Source: Uloborus plumipes
Lineage: Eukaryota > Arthropoda > Arachnida > Araneae > Uloboridae
DNA: 64,000 nt
Direction: 5' to 3'
Assembly (NCBI GenBank): GCA_038373865.1
Contig: JAXGGA010001105.1
Span: 62,001 to 126,000 of the forward strand
Shown here piece by piece: positions 1 through 13,175 of this stretch. The notes under the pieces were generated by a model. That model searched no databases. It was not told where the DNA came from and was given only the letters and a program-made list of their open reading frames with translations. Numbering within the stretch: the stretch's first letter is position 1; each line of letters opens with the position of its first letter. The position numbers and the translations under genes are program-made.

Positions 1-3000
1 AATCACGTAAATCACGACAACCCTATTATTAGAGCACTTTTGTTCAAATAGCCATATGCCATAGCGATTGTAATATTTTTATTCACATTTTTATGTATAA
101 CTTATGAGAAAACTAGATAAGGGTGGATCAACCTAAGTAGGGTCTTAGACTAATGGGGCACCCGCACTCATTTTGTTAGAAACTAAGCCCTCTGTAAATT
201 TAATACAAAGTGAAGAGACAACTATAAGTGAAAATCTCCACCTGTGTATCAAGGTAAAAACACATCTTTTTTCAATGTAAAACAATAGTTACAACCAGGC
301 ATAGAGCATTTGTATTGCGATTGGAGGTGCGTAATCTTTTGTTTTTCTTATTACTATAAATCAAAATGTATTAAAGTTGAATGAAAACCATTCTGATATA
401 TTATTTCGAATAGGCGAGGAGGGTGTTGGTACCATTTTCTCTTGGCCACTGAAGTATTCATTTCAAGGTCAGAAGTGTCAGCCCGTTTGTTAACTTTCCA
501 CCTCATGGGTATGGTTCAAGTTAGGATGCATTCGAGCGGTCACTCAAGCTACTAAATATAGCCAACAATTATTCTTCTTTCATTCTGAAATATTTATTTT
601 GATTGCTTCGTAGGGCGTGTGAAGGCTAATTTTTCATTGAGAGGCGATACGAAGGATTGCCTTTGTACGGTAGATAGCATTTTTTTCATTTGACAAGCTG
701 TTTTGAAAACGTTGGATTCTTTAACAGTTTAATTTAAAAATATTATTTACCCAAAACTTTACCATGTGTTTATGTTGTGAAGACGCTTTATTTTTTGTCT
801 GTATTGTTGTTGCTTACCAACCAACTGTGAACATGTAGTCAAATTCTCAACCGTAAAATAATTGTTTTTACTGAATCGAAACTCTTTGATAACAATAGTT
901 TTCTTTTGAAACTTTCTAGTTATTTGAAAAAGCAGTTTTCATTTTTGGTCTTAAAGATATATTTTTTTTCATCTTTAAAAACTGACTAGTTGTAGACAAA
1001 AGCATTTCTTAGGAAAATCTTTTCAACTGAAACAAAAGCTCTTTAACCGCATTCTCAAAATTTGGCCCTGAGGCGTAGGTTGGGCATCACAGCGCTGCTG
1101 CAATGCTAACGTAAATACCTATCTAAGCGAGCAAAATAAAAAGAAAATTGCACTCTTTTGAAACATATAAGTCCTTCAAATAAATGCAAATTAAGTTGAG
1201 ACATTTTTAAAAAACTTTTTCAAATTTTATGCCAAAAATATCGCTGAATTTCCGATGAATTTTTACATAAAAGTAGAGTTCGCGTGAGTATTTTTCTAGG
1301 AGGTTATCAATAAAATAGAAAAGAATCATCTGGTATCTGCATTTCTCAAAAACAATAGAAATAGAGCGGTCAGACTTGGGCTACATGAGGCTAATAAGTA
1401 AGGTTTTTTAATTAAAAAAAAGTTTAAGTTTATTTGTAAAATAATTAATTTTCAGAGGTGGACAATAGACGGTATTAATTTTACACTACGGTGGAACAGG
1501 ATGTTCAATTAGCAAATTAAGTATAAAAAATTCTAAAGTTAACCCTGTTTTTAGAAAAAATAGTAAAACTCAAAATGTTCTTACTTTAATGCCACATTTT
1601 CCCATTAAAAACTTCCTTTGAGGTGCTCTTCCGGGAAACTCCTATTTATTACAAGTGTTCTTCAAGTTCAATGTGCAAGATTAAACTCATTATTTTTAAA
1701 AACCGTGAAGTTCACTCGATCAGACGGATTTTGAGAAGGATACATTTTACTCCTCTGAGGTCAAAAGGAAAACACCAATATTTCTAATTTCCTGGTGCAA
1801 CGTTTTATTGACATTGTTTCACCTTGCCATTGTTGTCGGCTTTCTTTTGTCATGTTCCGATGTAAGATAATTACTTGAACTTCAATATTGGTCATATGCT
1901 GTTGAAGAGGAATGGTAATTGATTTGAACATTTGTCCTCTTTATTCTTCAGGTAATAACTAACACCTTGTGTGGCAAACCGGACAGGAGGGAGATTAATT
2001 TTTTTTCTCAAAAAAATTAGTATAGACAGTGAATTATGAATTAGTTCTGCGTAGAAATTATTTACATCTCCCTATTAATCGTAGCTGAAGAATAGTTTTT
2101 GAAAGTCTTACTGTTTCTGATTTGAGTTTCATTTTTTGGGTAAAAATATTTTTTTCTTCAGCTTATTTTGACGCTAACAAATGATGTATGAAGTATGCAA
2201 TTATATATGGGAAAATATAACTTTCGTTATCTATATGTTACGTGCATTGGTTTCCAAACTTTTCATACTTACAACCTAATTTTTTTCAAACTGCAACTAT
2301 TGTGCCCCTTTAATTTCAAATATAATCTGATATATAATTACTATCCTGGTGTTTGTTTTATTACATATTACAAATCGTAAAAACTACAAAAAGAAAAAAA
2401 AAGTTTAAAAGGCAACATTAATGATATATTAATACAATATTAAGGCGATAGTTTTAGAGCACAATATTTGTAAACTGTGATGTTATTGAAAATATATCGC
2501 TTTTTTTAAAATTTAACTTCGAAAATATTTGAAACAGCTGCGTCCTCTATTCTGTACATCTCTAGAGAAGTTTGCCACACAGATTTAAAACTAACTGCTT
2601 TACTGCACATACTGGTAAATATCGACATTCACCTGCGAATATCAGCATTGCATTTAAAATACAAGAGTGAACGACCAAGTTTCTGGCTTTATTTTTATAC
2701 GTTCATCATTTAATAAATTTTCTAACAGCAGCCTCATCGCATTACTCTTGTCTTATTAGACTTAAAATTATTTTAAACTTGCTTCTTAAAAAGTTAAAAG
2801 GGAATTTTTAAAACAAACTATGACTTATGTGAAAAGAAAGCAATTAAGTGAAATAAAAAAAGGTATGAGATTTATTCTTTGAAATTGTTAGGCATTACGT
2901 TTGAGTAAATTCAAATATTTTATTACAATAGTACATTACATTCATTAACTGTTTTCTTTCCAGTTGTATGCAGTTGCATAAAAATAAGAATAAGTGTTAA

Positions 3001-3060
3001 ACTTTGCTTTGAATTCAATAAAAAAAAAAAAAGACTTAAAAATTGGTAAAAAAAAGTGCA
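1..3060. other. AT-rich non-coding stretch
   Basis: No coding region, element ends or structured RNA could be supported. The sequence is AT-rich with short homopolymer runs. Confidence 0.5.
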
Positions 3061-3194
3061 TGGTGACGACTAAAAGAGTCACACTCAGGTTTACACGTTT
3101 AAAAAAAGGTCTTGACGATTTAAATGATGATTGAAGACCTGGACTATACCAGAAGCCTCAAATCGTTCTAGAAGATGAAACTCTTTGTGGAAAA

Positions 3195-3570
3195 TATTAT
3201 TTACAAGTTTTACATCGTTTGTGGTAAAGATATTTTCGTGTTAGACTAGAATTTTCAAAAGAAAAACAGCTGTTTTTATTGCATAATAGTGCACCACCTC
3301 GCAAAATCGAAAAAGTTTTTGATAAAAACACAAAAATGTGTCCTCGATCACCCTCCGTATTCGCCTGATCTACCACCGTGTGACTATTTTCTGTTCCTAA
3401 AATGAAAACAGTAATGAAAGGAGCATTGATGTAGCAGTGTCTCAAGTGGTAAAGAACATTCCCAAAACCTAGTTTAAAAAAGTCTATGGATAAATTAGTT
3501 GACCATTCATAACGTTGTATTGAGTTAAATGGATCGTATTTTGTACATTAGCTTGAAAAGCATATTACCA
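3195..3570 (+). pseudogene. Degraded mariner-type transposase fragment
   Basis: The plus strand reads LFLLHNSAPPRKIEKVF in one frame, then after a frame change DHPPYSPDLPPCDYFLF, then near the end IELNGSYF. These match the conserved C-terminal catalytic half of mariner transposases (HDNA..., YSPDLAPCDYFLF, RCIxxNGxYF). The second catalytic Asp is replaced by Asn (HNSA for HDNA). The spacing to the last Asp is close to the 34 residues of the D,D34D class. Stops and frameshifts make it inactive. The N-terminal half is not recognisable and terminal repeats were not found. Confidence 0.8.
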
Positions 3571-4592
3571 CGATTATTTTATTCTATCAGTAAAATCACT
3601 GAAAAGTTCGGTTATTTTTAGATCACTTTAAGTGTGTAAGAGTTTCGATATGACCACTCCTAAGTCTGTTGATGGTGATTTTGACAGAAGTTTTTTTTTT
3701 TAACTAGAGAATTCTGCATTATATTTAACAAAACTATCATGAGAGAATTTTCATCTTATATGTGCTTTCAGTAAAGAAGTTTACGGAAAGACAGAATAAA
3801 TCTACGCACGAATTACGCTGGATGGGTGAATTAATGTAAGCTTTTCACTTCGTACCATATGCTGTGATAAATGGGAATGGAAGTAAGAAAATTCCAGAGC
3901 TAGAATTTTTTCCAACTCGCCAGCATTTGTTACGAGGGAAGGAAGACAAAGTATTTGCACGTGCTCCTTTGTTTTTACATTCTGTAAGAAATGACGACGA
4001 AGCCATGCGTGTTTTAATGCCAGAAGTTTGCTTTATTAGCCTTGTTATGTGGATGTAAAACTACAATAAACCCACGACTACTTAGTTGGAGAAAGTGTAC
4101 TGTTAGTTTTCTCATGTGTTTTTAGTTCTATGTATGTCTGGTTGAAGATTCGGTTCATTTAGTCAAGTTATTAGTCCATGAGAAGAGTTGCACAGCTCGT
4201 TATTTAAGTCTCATCGCTTCAACAATTAAGCTATATTGAGGAAAGTTTTCATCACTCAACTATTTGAAGTGCAGGTGGTTTTAGCTCTTAATACAAATTA
4301 TACTTCATGCATCCTGATTTCCAACTCTTGCAGTGGTTGACGTTGCTATTTACAGAAAATTACAAGATTTTCCACTAAATGTAAAGAAAAAAAACAAGAG
4401 GGAAAGTTAAGTAATTTTTACAGCTTCAATGCACTAAATGTAAAAAAAATAAAGTAAACAATAAAAGTAAAAAAATAGATAAATAATAAAAAATAGATAA
4501 AAAAATAAAACAATTAAAATTAAATAAATTAAGTAATAACTGAACAAAAATTAAATAAATACAATAAAAACAATAATAATGTAAATCCATTA
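3571..4592. other. AT-rich stretch, no supported gene
   Basis: Contains a 64-codon open frame at 3864-4058 without recognisable motif, followed by A-rich simple sequence at about 4440-4580. Not called as a gene. Confidence 0.4.
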
Positions 4593-4766
4593 CATGCGAT
4601 TCCGCTTAGTGGAATAGCCAATTTGCCAAGAAAATATATTCCAATAAGAGGGATATTTTACTATCCGGAATTAAAAAAATGCATTACAAAGGTTTGTTAC
4701 GTTAAAAATGCATTATATTAAGAGGGATATTCTTTTAACTGATATTCTAAAAAGCTGGCTCGACTG
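4593..4766. mobile_element. TA-flanked short element, worn copy
   Basis: Shares its body with 63529-63735 (ccgcttagtggaatagcc, ttatattaagagggatattc) and ends with the same cgactg next to TA. Its left end is mutated (catgcgattccgc instead of cagtcgaacccgc) but still has TA beside it. TA flanks and CAGTCGA ends point to a Tc1/mariner/pogo-type non-autonomous element. Confidence 0.65.
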
Positions 4767-7284
4767 TATTTTTTATTTGTTGGCTTCCATTCTAATACCT
4801 TTTTGTTGAGAAATTCCTCACGGTGGTGTTCATCTTAAAAAAGCGTCGATTCGGCAAATTGGAAAGGTAAATTGAAGCAGTCATAATTAGAGGTTGATTT
4901 ACATACACATACATACATACGTAAAATTGATTAGATGTGGAAAATCCGAGGAGAATAAATTAAATTCAGGCTGTTTACGGCCTTTACTCCCATTTACTTA
5001 ATCAGGGCTTTTGTTCTGATGAATGTACTTGACGTTTGTTTTTCTGTATTTGTGCTCTTATGTTGTGTTTGTCTTATGTTACGTCTGTTCTTTGTGTATG
5101 ATTTGCATTGCCTTGATTGAAATCAAAATTGAATTAAATTGAACTGAATTACGAAACAAAATAAATAAAATAAAATAACATAAAATAAATGTAAATTATA
5201 TGAATTTACTTTTGAGCTGCAAGAACTGGTTTTGACGAGGACAGCAATTTCTTTTATTACGCTGCTGATAAGGTGAAGTAAAAGCGTATTTTCTAACCTG
5301 CGAAACGGCTACAGAAAGTCACAAATAATTAATTAGCGTATATTAATGTATCAGCAACCATTCGCTAAATTAAAAAAGCGCTAAATTCAGAAAAATAAAA
5401 AATATCCCAACCAATTGCTACTATGTATTATAGTAAAATTTACAATCTGAAATATGAAACATACCTGTCTGATTGGTCAAGCCAGTTTTAATTTTTAAGA
5501 GCCTTATAATTTATCACTGCGTGTGTTGACGTACTCGAGTGAAGCACCAGTCACATTGGAAAAATGTAGCGACTACTGAAGTTTTGCTACTTGCAGCGCC
5601 CTTAGCTCACCCTGTAGAACTCATTTTGTTGTGTTACTTGAAGCACTGCGGTGAAGCGCGAACTTGGTGACTGCAAAGGGCAGAAATCTAACCAAAGCCG
5701 ATGGCATTGAAATCTATTAAAAGTATACAGATTTTTTTTTGAAATCAGAATTTGACATTAGTTCCTGCATATTTTTTTGAGTGACAGGATGACATTGGTG
5801 GCAACTTTAGGATATAAAACTGCATGAAGCAGTGAAGCAGTTCATACTAGTCTCTTGAATGTAATTCAAATAAATAAATTAATTAATTGATACATAAATA
5901 AATAAAATAAGATAAATAAATACATAAATAAATAAAATAAAATAAATAAATACATAAACAAATAGAGAAATAAATAAATAAAATAAATATATATATTAAA
6001 AAAATAAAAATATTCCAACATTTTTTTTTCAGAGAAAGGGATTTCACTTGGTGATTAAAGGAACTTTGCTAAAACGAAAGCACGCAAACACATAAGGTTT
6101 TCTTTAACTTTTCCAAATAAAAAAAAAGTCAGATTTTTTTCAGAGTTTTCGTTCCACAAACGTTCAATTAGAATAATTCTAAAAGTTGCAATAAAGGATT
6201 GTGTATATAAAATGGCATAAGAACGCCTTTTTTAAAAATCATTTTATTATCGTGAGTAAATGGCAATTAAAAATTTCAAAACGAAAAATTTTGAGAGCTA
6301 TGAAAAAAAGAAAACAGAAGAAATTGAAAATTAGAAGTTTTATTTTTCTGAAACGAAAAGCATATTGGAATTACGTTTGTTCTTAAAATCCATCAAGCAG
6401 GTTACATGATTGCGTAATCAATCTTTAACGATATTTACATCATATTAACTTTACAATAATCAGAGCAATGTATTAACTTTAAACTAGAAAAATAATAATT
6501 ATGAGCGCAACCGGGAAAAAAAACTTAAGAATTGATATTACATATAATTAGGATAAACAAGCATTTATTCCGTTCTTCATTTAATCCCCATCATTGTCCA
6601 AGTTATGCATTGTTTACGTATTTAATAACTTGCTGGAGTGGTTTACTTTTCACAGTTAATGAATCATTACTAACATCATCTCGGTCTCGTAGCTTTGACG
6701 GTAAATGTATTAAAACATCTTTAACCCCTTAATGATGTTTTCTTTAATTGTAAACCTGCGAGGTGCTTCATAAACATGCAAAGGTTCTGAATACGTATCG
6801 CAACTTTTATTATTTTGTCACTTTTCTAGCATTTTCTTCGAATTATTCGGTTAGTTTATCATAACGTTTTAGATTACTAACATGATTTTTTCCCCCTTTC
6901 GTATTAGGAACATATGAGGAAATGCAACAGAAACTCGCCCATGGGAAAAAAAAAAAGTTCTCTCATATTGCCAGTTACGAAGCATTATTTAGTTGAAGTT
7001 TGGTAGTTGAAGTTTAGTTGAAGTTTACGTAAATGTAAATAGTAAACAATAAAAATGTAATGACGCATGTTTGGAATATTAAGTCAACAAAAAAGTATGC
7101 TGACTTGATTTTCTTGTAGGATTATCATTTGAAAAACAATAGTCCACATGAAAAAAAAAAAAAAAACTTCTGACGGTTCCCTATTTGAAATTTAATGATA
7201 AAAGATTAGCTTCCGTCGAAAAAGTGCAACTTTGAGGTCTTAAAATTGAGCTTGAAATTTAGCATTTTTTCTAGGATTGTACTA
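4767..7284. other. AT-rich stretch with simple repeats
   Basis: Contains a (CATA)n run near 4905-4920 and a long AAATA-type tract at 5866-6005. Open frames at 6201 and 6532 are short and have no known motif. Confidence 0.5.
5866..6005. repeat. AAATA/AAAT simple-sequence tract
   Basis: About 140 bp of imperfect AAATAAAT units broken by single changes. Confidence 0.85.
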
Positions 7285-7460
7285 CAGTCGACGCTCGTTA
7301 TAACGACCACTCGTTACAAAGACTATCCTAATATAACGACCGGTGAGAAAACTCCCTACTGTATCCCAACATACTCTATGTTCTACCTCTTATTGCGACC
7401 ATTCGTTATAAAGACCGTTTTCTGAAGGACGGAGACGGTCGTTATATCGAGCGTCGACTG
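7285..7460. mobile_element. TA-flanked 176-bp inverted-repeat element, copy 1
   Basis: Starts CAGTCGACGCTCGTTATAAC and ends with its near-perfect inverse, flanked by TA on both sides. A second copy of the same length is at 31440-31615. TA duplication and CAGT ends fit the Tc1/mariner/pogo superfamily. It has no coding capacity. Confidence 0.85.
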
Positions 7461-7672
7461 TAATAGCAGATAGTTACGTGAAAAAGGAGACATAAAGAGA
7501 AAGAGAGAGAGGAAGGGGGCACTGGAGCAGTCAGGGAAAACTCTTGGAACGTGTTGGGCAAAACAATTCAGAAGTTTTACCTTTAGTAAAAGTCAAACTT
7601 ACACGTATTTATCCCAAAATTGGCAATCAGGAAAAAAAAACATAAAGGGGCAGGTTGACACCAACATCCGTT

Positions 7673-8168
7673 CAAGGGGAGGGGCGATGGGGCGATCGCC
7701 CCTTCCTTGAGGGTTATTGCACCAGCAATATTTCGGAAATAAAGTCCTAAAAATGCAAGTGTTAAGTCCATCTGATGAGTTAGTGGAAAGGATGGGAATT
7801 AGAGATTTTCCCCCAGTAATTTTACGATATCAAAGTTTCAGAAACTGTGATATTCGAAGATGTGGTTGGAGATGTTCTTAACTTACCCCCGGAATTATTA
7901 GAAAGTTGAAGTTCTAAAAACATGAAATTTAGAATATCTTTTGAAACGAAAAAAAGGAGGAAGACTTTCAGAGATTTCCTCTGCCTCCCCTTCCTTGAAT
8001 AAATATCTATATTTTAGTTGCTTCAATTCAAAATAATGTTTCTTCCCCCCCCCCCTCACCACACACACACAGATAAAAGTATATTTGAAAATAGATACGT
8101 AGTAAGAGGTAAAGGTAAGCAAAAGAATTAATCGCCCCCTCCTTGAAAAATTTCTGGATCCACCCTTG
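7673..8168. mobile_element. hAT-type non-autonomous element with perfect 8-bp target duplication
   Basis: CATCCGTT is repeated directly at 7665-7672 and 8169-8176. The element begins CAAGGGGAGGGGC and ends GGATCCACCCTTG. The family resemblance to 37557-37838 is clear in gcgatcgccccttccttgag and in the right terminus. The left terminal repeat looks partly deleted. It contains poly-C and (CA)n. Eight-bp duplications are typical of hAT elements. Confidence 0.75.
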
Positions 8169-8259
8169 CATCCGTTGCCCAAACCCTGTGTGGGGACTAT
8201 AATTCATTCAGGGAAAGATTGCATGTATGTATGTATTTTATGTATGTATCATGAATGGG

Positions 8260-8960
8260 TCATGCCCGTCATGGTAAATATCTGGCTACACTTCTGACCG
8301 CAGGATTCACAAACAATGTTCGCGCCGGTGTGTCTCATCCTTTGAGCACTAAGTGAGGATTCCTGACCGACGCCAGTGATCCATTCCCCCCAACTGATTA
8401 TTAAGTTCTATTAATTCACCCCGGGAGGTTGATTCCGTATCAGCCGAACAACTCCCAACCCGATCATGGATGATTGGAGTGCATGTGATTGAGTGGAAGC
8501 TGGACCAGAGAGAGAAACGAGCAGTAAACAGACGCCAGGCCACTGCCCTGGCCTTGAACCTCGCTCGGTCGAGGGGGCCGTTGACTCCGCCCCGCGGGGC
8601 CCGCCTTGCCACATCGTCTGCAGCCCCATCGTCAATGCAGCGCACGGACGCGGGATGGTGTCCTCCCCACACACACATTCCACGAGCACTGGGAAAGAAG
8701 TCTCTCAGAACGAAAAATGACCCATGTCGTCTGCGGCGAAAGTGTTCTGGAACGAGCGACTCTGCATACAAATGGTGACATTTTGCGGACGCCGGGGCCA
8801 TCCCAAAATGACGACCGGTCGTAAAGATTAGTCAATGAATAGAATGATGAGCCCGTGATGTCGTCTGACTTCGGTCAGGGTCGGCGAAGGAATGCACTTG
8901 GACAACCTTTCGGGACCTCTGGAACACTATCTTACGTCTGCTGCTTTACACGTGAATGAT
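8260..8960. other. GC-rich block of unknown nature
   Basis: A sharply bounded GC- and CpG-rich block in AT-rich DNA, including ccccgcggggcccgcc near 8590. Open frames of 67-150 codons occur on both strands and overlap in several frames, which high GC content explains. No domain, signal peptide, splice pattern or repeat copy was recognised. It could be a promoter/CpG-type region, an old exon of another gene, or captured DNA. Confidence 0.4.
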
Positions 8961-9435
8961 TCATTAAATAAATACGTTTCCCAAGATACTTCGATCCAAA
9001 TTTACGACTTCATATTGTTAGTTATTCAAATCGTTTGAAGGTTGATTTGCATGCTGGTTAAAAATAGTGTGGTGTAAATAATATTTCAGAAATTCAAAAA
9101 TAATTTGAAGCAGATCAGCTGTGAAAACTGTGGGTGAGGGTTGTTGACTTGAGAAGCAACTGGCTGATATGTTATTATTGTGCTTGCACTACAATGCAAT
9201 TTATTTTTGAGGTCGGACAGCAACATAAGGTCATATTAACTTTTCCTCTGGGATAAACATTTTTTGTAACTTAACTGAGCAGAGTTACATCTCAAAGAAA
9301 AGGTCATTGGTTTATGAAAACTCCTTTGAAAACATGTTTTTATGACATAAAAATGTCAATCGCTTTTTTTTTTCACTGAAAAAGTCTTTATCAAGTTAAC
9401 TGCAGAGAGCTGTACTTAAAATTCTACAAACTGTA

Positions 9436-9468
<33 letters not shown>

Positions 9469-11411
9469 TATTTTCAATTTCTGAATAATTCTTTATTATT
9501 AGACATAGATCTGTCTGAGAAATTTATAAATCAATTAAATATAGTAAGTTCTGTAGTTTGGTTAATACATGTAAAGTAAATGAGGTTGTATCGATGAAAA
9601 ATATTGAAAGAATCGGATTTGAAAATTTAAGAAATCAAATTTTAAACATTATTACTCTATACTTAGTTTCTCTTCTTTGGTCAGATGCATACACTTAATA
9701 TTGATGACATTTTCGAAAGCCCAATTTTCAAGTGATTCATTTAAATGATTCACCTATAAATATCCCCTGTCTCTTAACATTCATCCTAAAATAAAACCAA
9801 ATTTTCCCCTTTTTGGTTCATTTTCTACTTTTATGCCTTTCGCAAAACCTTCCCAGTGTGCTTTTTAGATCAGAGAGTTTTCCACTCGCTTCTGCAAGAG
9901 GCATTCTTGTTTTTCTTTACAACTGCTTTTATATCGTTTTCTTCTCCCCTGAAATTTCGACGTTTAAAGGATTGTTTATGACGATATTTTCATATGTATA
10001 CGATATTTTCACTGTAAATTTCTTACTTGCTACAAAGCCGATATTATTTTCCCACAACTAAAACCTAAAATGAGTTGATTCAAATGAGTATAAAGTCCTA
10101 ACTTCCTCCATTGCTTCAGATAAGTTCCAAATCAAACCACTCTAACCCTTTTTTTTGCAACTTAAAATTCAAGAAAGTAAATACGAAATAATTTAGGAAA
10201 AACGAAAAGGATTTTTAGAATATTTTTCTTATATCGTTGCACACTTCAATACAAATACGAAATCACTACATGTATGAAGTTTAGACAAAAGCTGAAAATT
10301 TTTAAGTTTTATTTCTGTAATACGTGTGGTGCTATGCAATCACCTCCTCGCTCAAAATTACTAACCAAAGCAGCTTATGTGGCAAACATACTTAGAATTT
10401 TCGATTTATTATTACAAGTACACTGCCAGTTGAGAATGTTTCATCAAAATGAATCATTTGTGTTACTTTTATTTTCTTCGGAAATACATTTTGATACATC
10501 ACCTTGAAAAATACATTAAATGTTTTACGGTTGCAAATTTTTATACATTTTGCTTTTATTGTCGAAAGCAACTGTTTGGGAAAAATGCTGCTTTATATCA
10601 TTTTGGAAAGGATTGCTTTAAAAGTAGCTTCATTTTAAGTATAATATGGGGCACTGTTATTAACTAAAGGTCTAATCTAGCAAAATTGAACACTGCTGTG
10701 AATGTTAATGGGATAATCTTCATTGAGAACATCAGTACTGACATAGATCCCTTAGGGTTCCAGAAGTGACGCATATCAGTGACGTCAAAGAAACGGTCTC
10801 AAGAACGAGATGTGCTTAATTTTTTAAGAAAATGTGACGTCAGAGTAACTGGCCAGCGCATCCAGATAATTTTCGGAAACTACACATTTTACATTTGCGT
10901 CACCAGACACGAAACGTGGTCGGTATTTTCATGCTCAATTTAGATCAGTAGAGCTTCTTCCATTGACGTCAGACTTAAAATGTTGAATACTGATTCACCG
11001 CTTCATGCAATAAGCTCTTTTCTTTTTCTGTGCATAAAAACATGTGAAGAAATCCATCACATGCCGTTGCAACTGTCAAAACAAAACTTGACGTTTCTGA
11101 TTTAGCATTCAATTTGGTATGTATTTGTAGAGTTAGGCGTTTTTGTCAAGCTGCAAAGGTGTGACTTTGAACTACTTTGCACATAGATCTTTTGTGTTAT
11201 TTATCATCTTGCGCACAACCATTTACCTTTCTAAATCCTTAGATGATTCTTTTAAAGCTTTTGCATTTAATTCTTTCATTTGTCTCTTAAACTTTCACGC
11301 GCAACTTCTGCATGTATTTTCAATGTCGTGCATACCTGTCTCTTGGGATTTTGATTTCCCAAAGCTACAAGAAAAAGGACTTAGTTAAAAACATAACAAT
11401 GACATGCCATT
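8961..11411. other. AT-rich stretch
   Basis: Contains A30 at 9437-9466. Three TGACGTCA-like words lie at about 10779-10785, 10842-10848 and 10962-10968. No gene could be supported; the open frames at 9813-11388 have no motif. Confidence 0.4.
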
Positions 11412-12659
11412 TCAAGTGATAATTTTTTCTTTAGTCAGCTCTTTCAGAACTGGTGATTGATGTAAAAGTTTTCTGCTTTCGATGCTTAATACTATATCAC
11501 AAACTTTAATGGAATTCTTGATGTAGTAGGGTCTATGGTCTATACCAGCTGTTCGCAGCTCCAGAATCGTTTCTGGCTGTAAATTACTTGCTACCAAGCG
11601 TCTCTTTAGAAAATTTCTCATTATGATAGTGAATCTCGGTGATTTAATCTCCTTCGAAGATGTGAAGATCTGTAAGACCACCGATCATGATGCCTCTCAA
11701 GGGAGAATTTCGCTATTTTTAACACAATAATTTTTGATCATGTTGGAGGTGTTATTGCGGGCTTCCTGCTCTCTCCAGAAGTATGTGAGTCCAGAATATC
11801 CACCCAGACTAAATTTACCCTTTTCTAGAAAAAATACTGGACTCATGGATTATCTGTCAAATTTTGGAGTTTCTGGTACTACAGAAAACTTCTTCACCGG
11901 TGAGCAATATTAAAGGTATACACCGTACAGGTCATGGAACAAACAGACCGCCAATGTGTTGTCTCCCGGTGGCAGTAAGATGCGATATCAATCTTCCAGT
12001 AATCTATTGAATGAATTTTACAATTTTTCTGGCTGTTTGCCGCCTGTTCCATTTGCCTGCAGGGCAATGTATTTAAATTCTGATGCCGTGGTCGCTTTCA
12101 GACGATCACTGCCGAACCATCGGGCAGATGTTCTCACAATTTAAAATGTTCTCCGAAGTCGTGAAACAATCTTTTGAATATTGCCGAATTCCGCAGCTAC
12201 AATTTTCACATGATGACCATTGTCAATTTTTCCAATTATTTAACCAAAGGTGAAATCTTCTAAATGACTTCCATTGAATGTCTTCCAAATGTTTCCAAAT
12301 GAGATCCATTGTGCAAAATTTCACACTGACACAAACTCGCCGTCGTTCAAACTGCTACATGGAGTGCCATCGCTCGGCCAGAGCTGCCGAGCTCACACTG
12401 ACAATATTATTTACCCCCTCTGACACTTCCCCAGAGTGTCCAATTGCATATGTTCTCACGTGCTAACGTACTGTCCCTAGTCGATCTTCTGATTAGTCTA
12501 CACCCTTTTCTTTTCGTTCGCTCTGCCTTTTCTTTTCGTTGGAGTGCTGATTTTTCAACTTCGTCCTTAACTTTTGCCAAGGCTTCACTCGATAATGCGC
12601 GTTTTATCACAAGTTATATAAGACGCTATCTAGGGAAGCCTTGCTTTTGCACACCAGTG
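11412..12659 (-). pseudogene. Degraded Tc1-like transposon
   Basis: On the minus strand the left end reads TA then CACTGGTGTGCAAAAG, typical of Tc1-like terminal repeats. Downstream the broken frames spell AAEFGNIQKIVSRLRRTF (helix-turn-helix region), LKATTASEFKYIALQANGTGG, FWREQEARNN and TDLHIFEGD...ITEIHY. These follow in the order expected for a Tc1-like transposase (WREQEARNN near the catalytic core, then DLHIFEG). Several stops and frameshifts are present. The catalytic DDN and SPDLNPIE regions and the far terminal repeat are not recognisable, so it is truncated. Confidence 0.7.
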
Positions 12660-12781
12660 TAAAATGTTTAATTTGGTCGCCCCAAGCTGTTCAGATGGTT
12701 TTACACCTGTGTTGCACGGTTGCAGCGAGTTTAACTGTGTGTTTTTTTTTTTTTAAATAGTTATGGTAAAAGGATAAAGCA

Positions 12782-13175
12782 TCTACTTATATTAAAAACT
12801 GAGTATCTTTCTATCTATCTATGTTATGCTTATTTCTCCTGAACGCCAATGAACTGAAAGTCGAACCTGATACCGATAGATTGGTAATTTTTCAGGCTTC
12901 ATTAGCTTTAATTTATATAATTATACAATTTTAATTAACGAAGATATCAATTAATAAGTAGTCAAATTTAAAGCGATTTGGCCTAATAAATGATTAAATA
13001 TGAAATCCATTGTTACAAAACGTGGTTGCTATGAAACAGTAATAATAATGACAATGAGAATTTTGAATGAAGGTTTAACTAAATCCAACATGGAAGTCAT
13101 TAACAGGCCAAGTATTTAGTACTTTTATCACTCGCTATTTGTAGTTTTCTGAAATATAAATTAGTTGAAAAGCCA
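12782..13175 (+). mobile_element. Helitron-type fragment (5' end), copy 1
   Basis: Begins A|TCTACTTATATTAAAAACTG, the same start as the inverse of the right end of the 32833-34348 element, and matches it for about 200 bp (gaacgccaatgaactgaaag...). It then diverges without a recognisable 3' hairpin or CTAG end. Confidence 0.65.

Noticed and set aside
3864..4058. 64-codon frame with a mixed, protein-like composition
   Set aside because: No recognisable motif, no splice partners and no promoter. Left uncalled.
5866..6005. AT-rich tract as replication origin or matrix-attachment site
   Set aside because: It is plain microsatellite sequence and nothing specific supports such a role.
7898..8182. 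94-codon minus-strand frame
   Set aside because: Lies within the hAT-type element and spans its poly-C and (CA)n tracts.
8349..8835. Six overlapping open frames in the GC-rich block
   Set aside because: Both strands and several frames are open at once, as expected from GC content. No motif or signal peptide.
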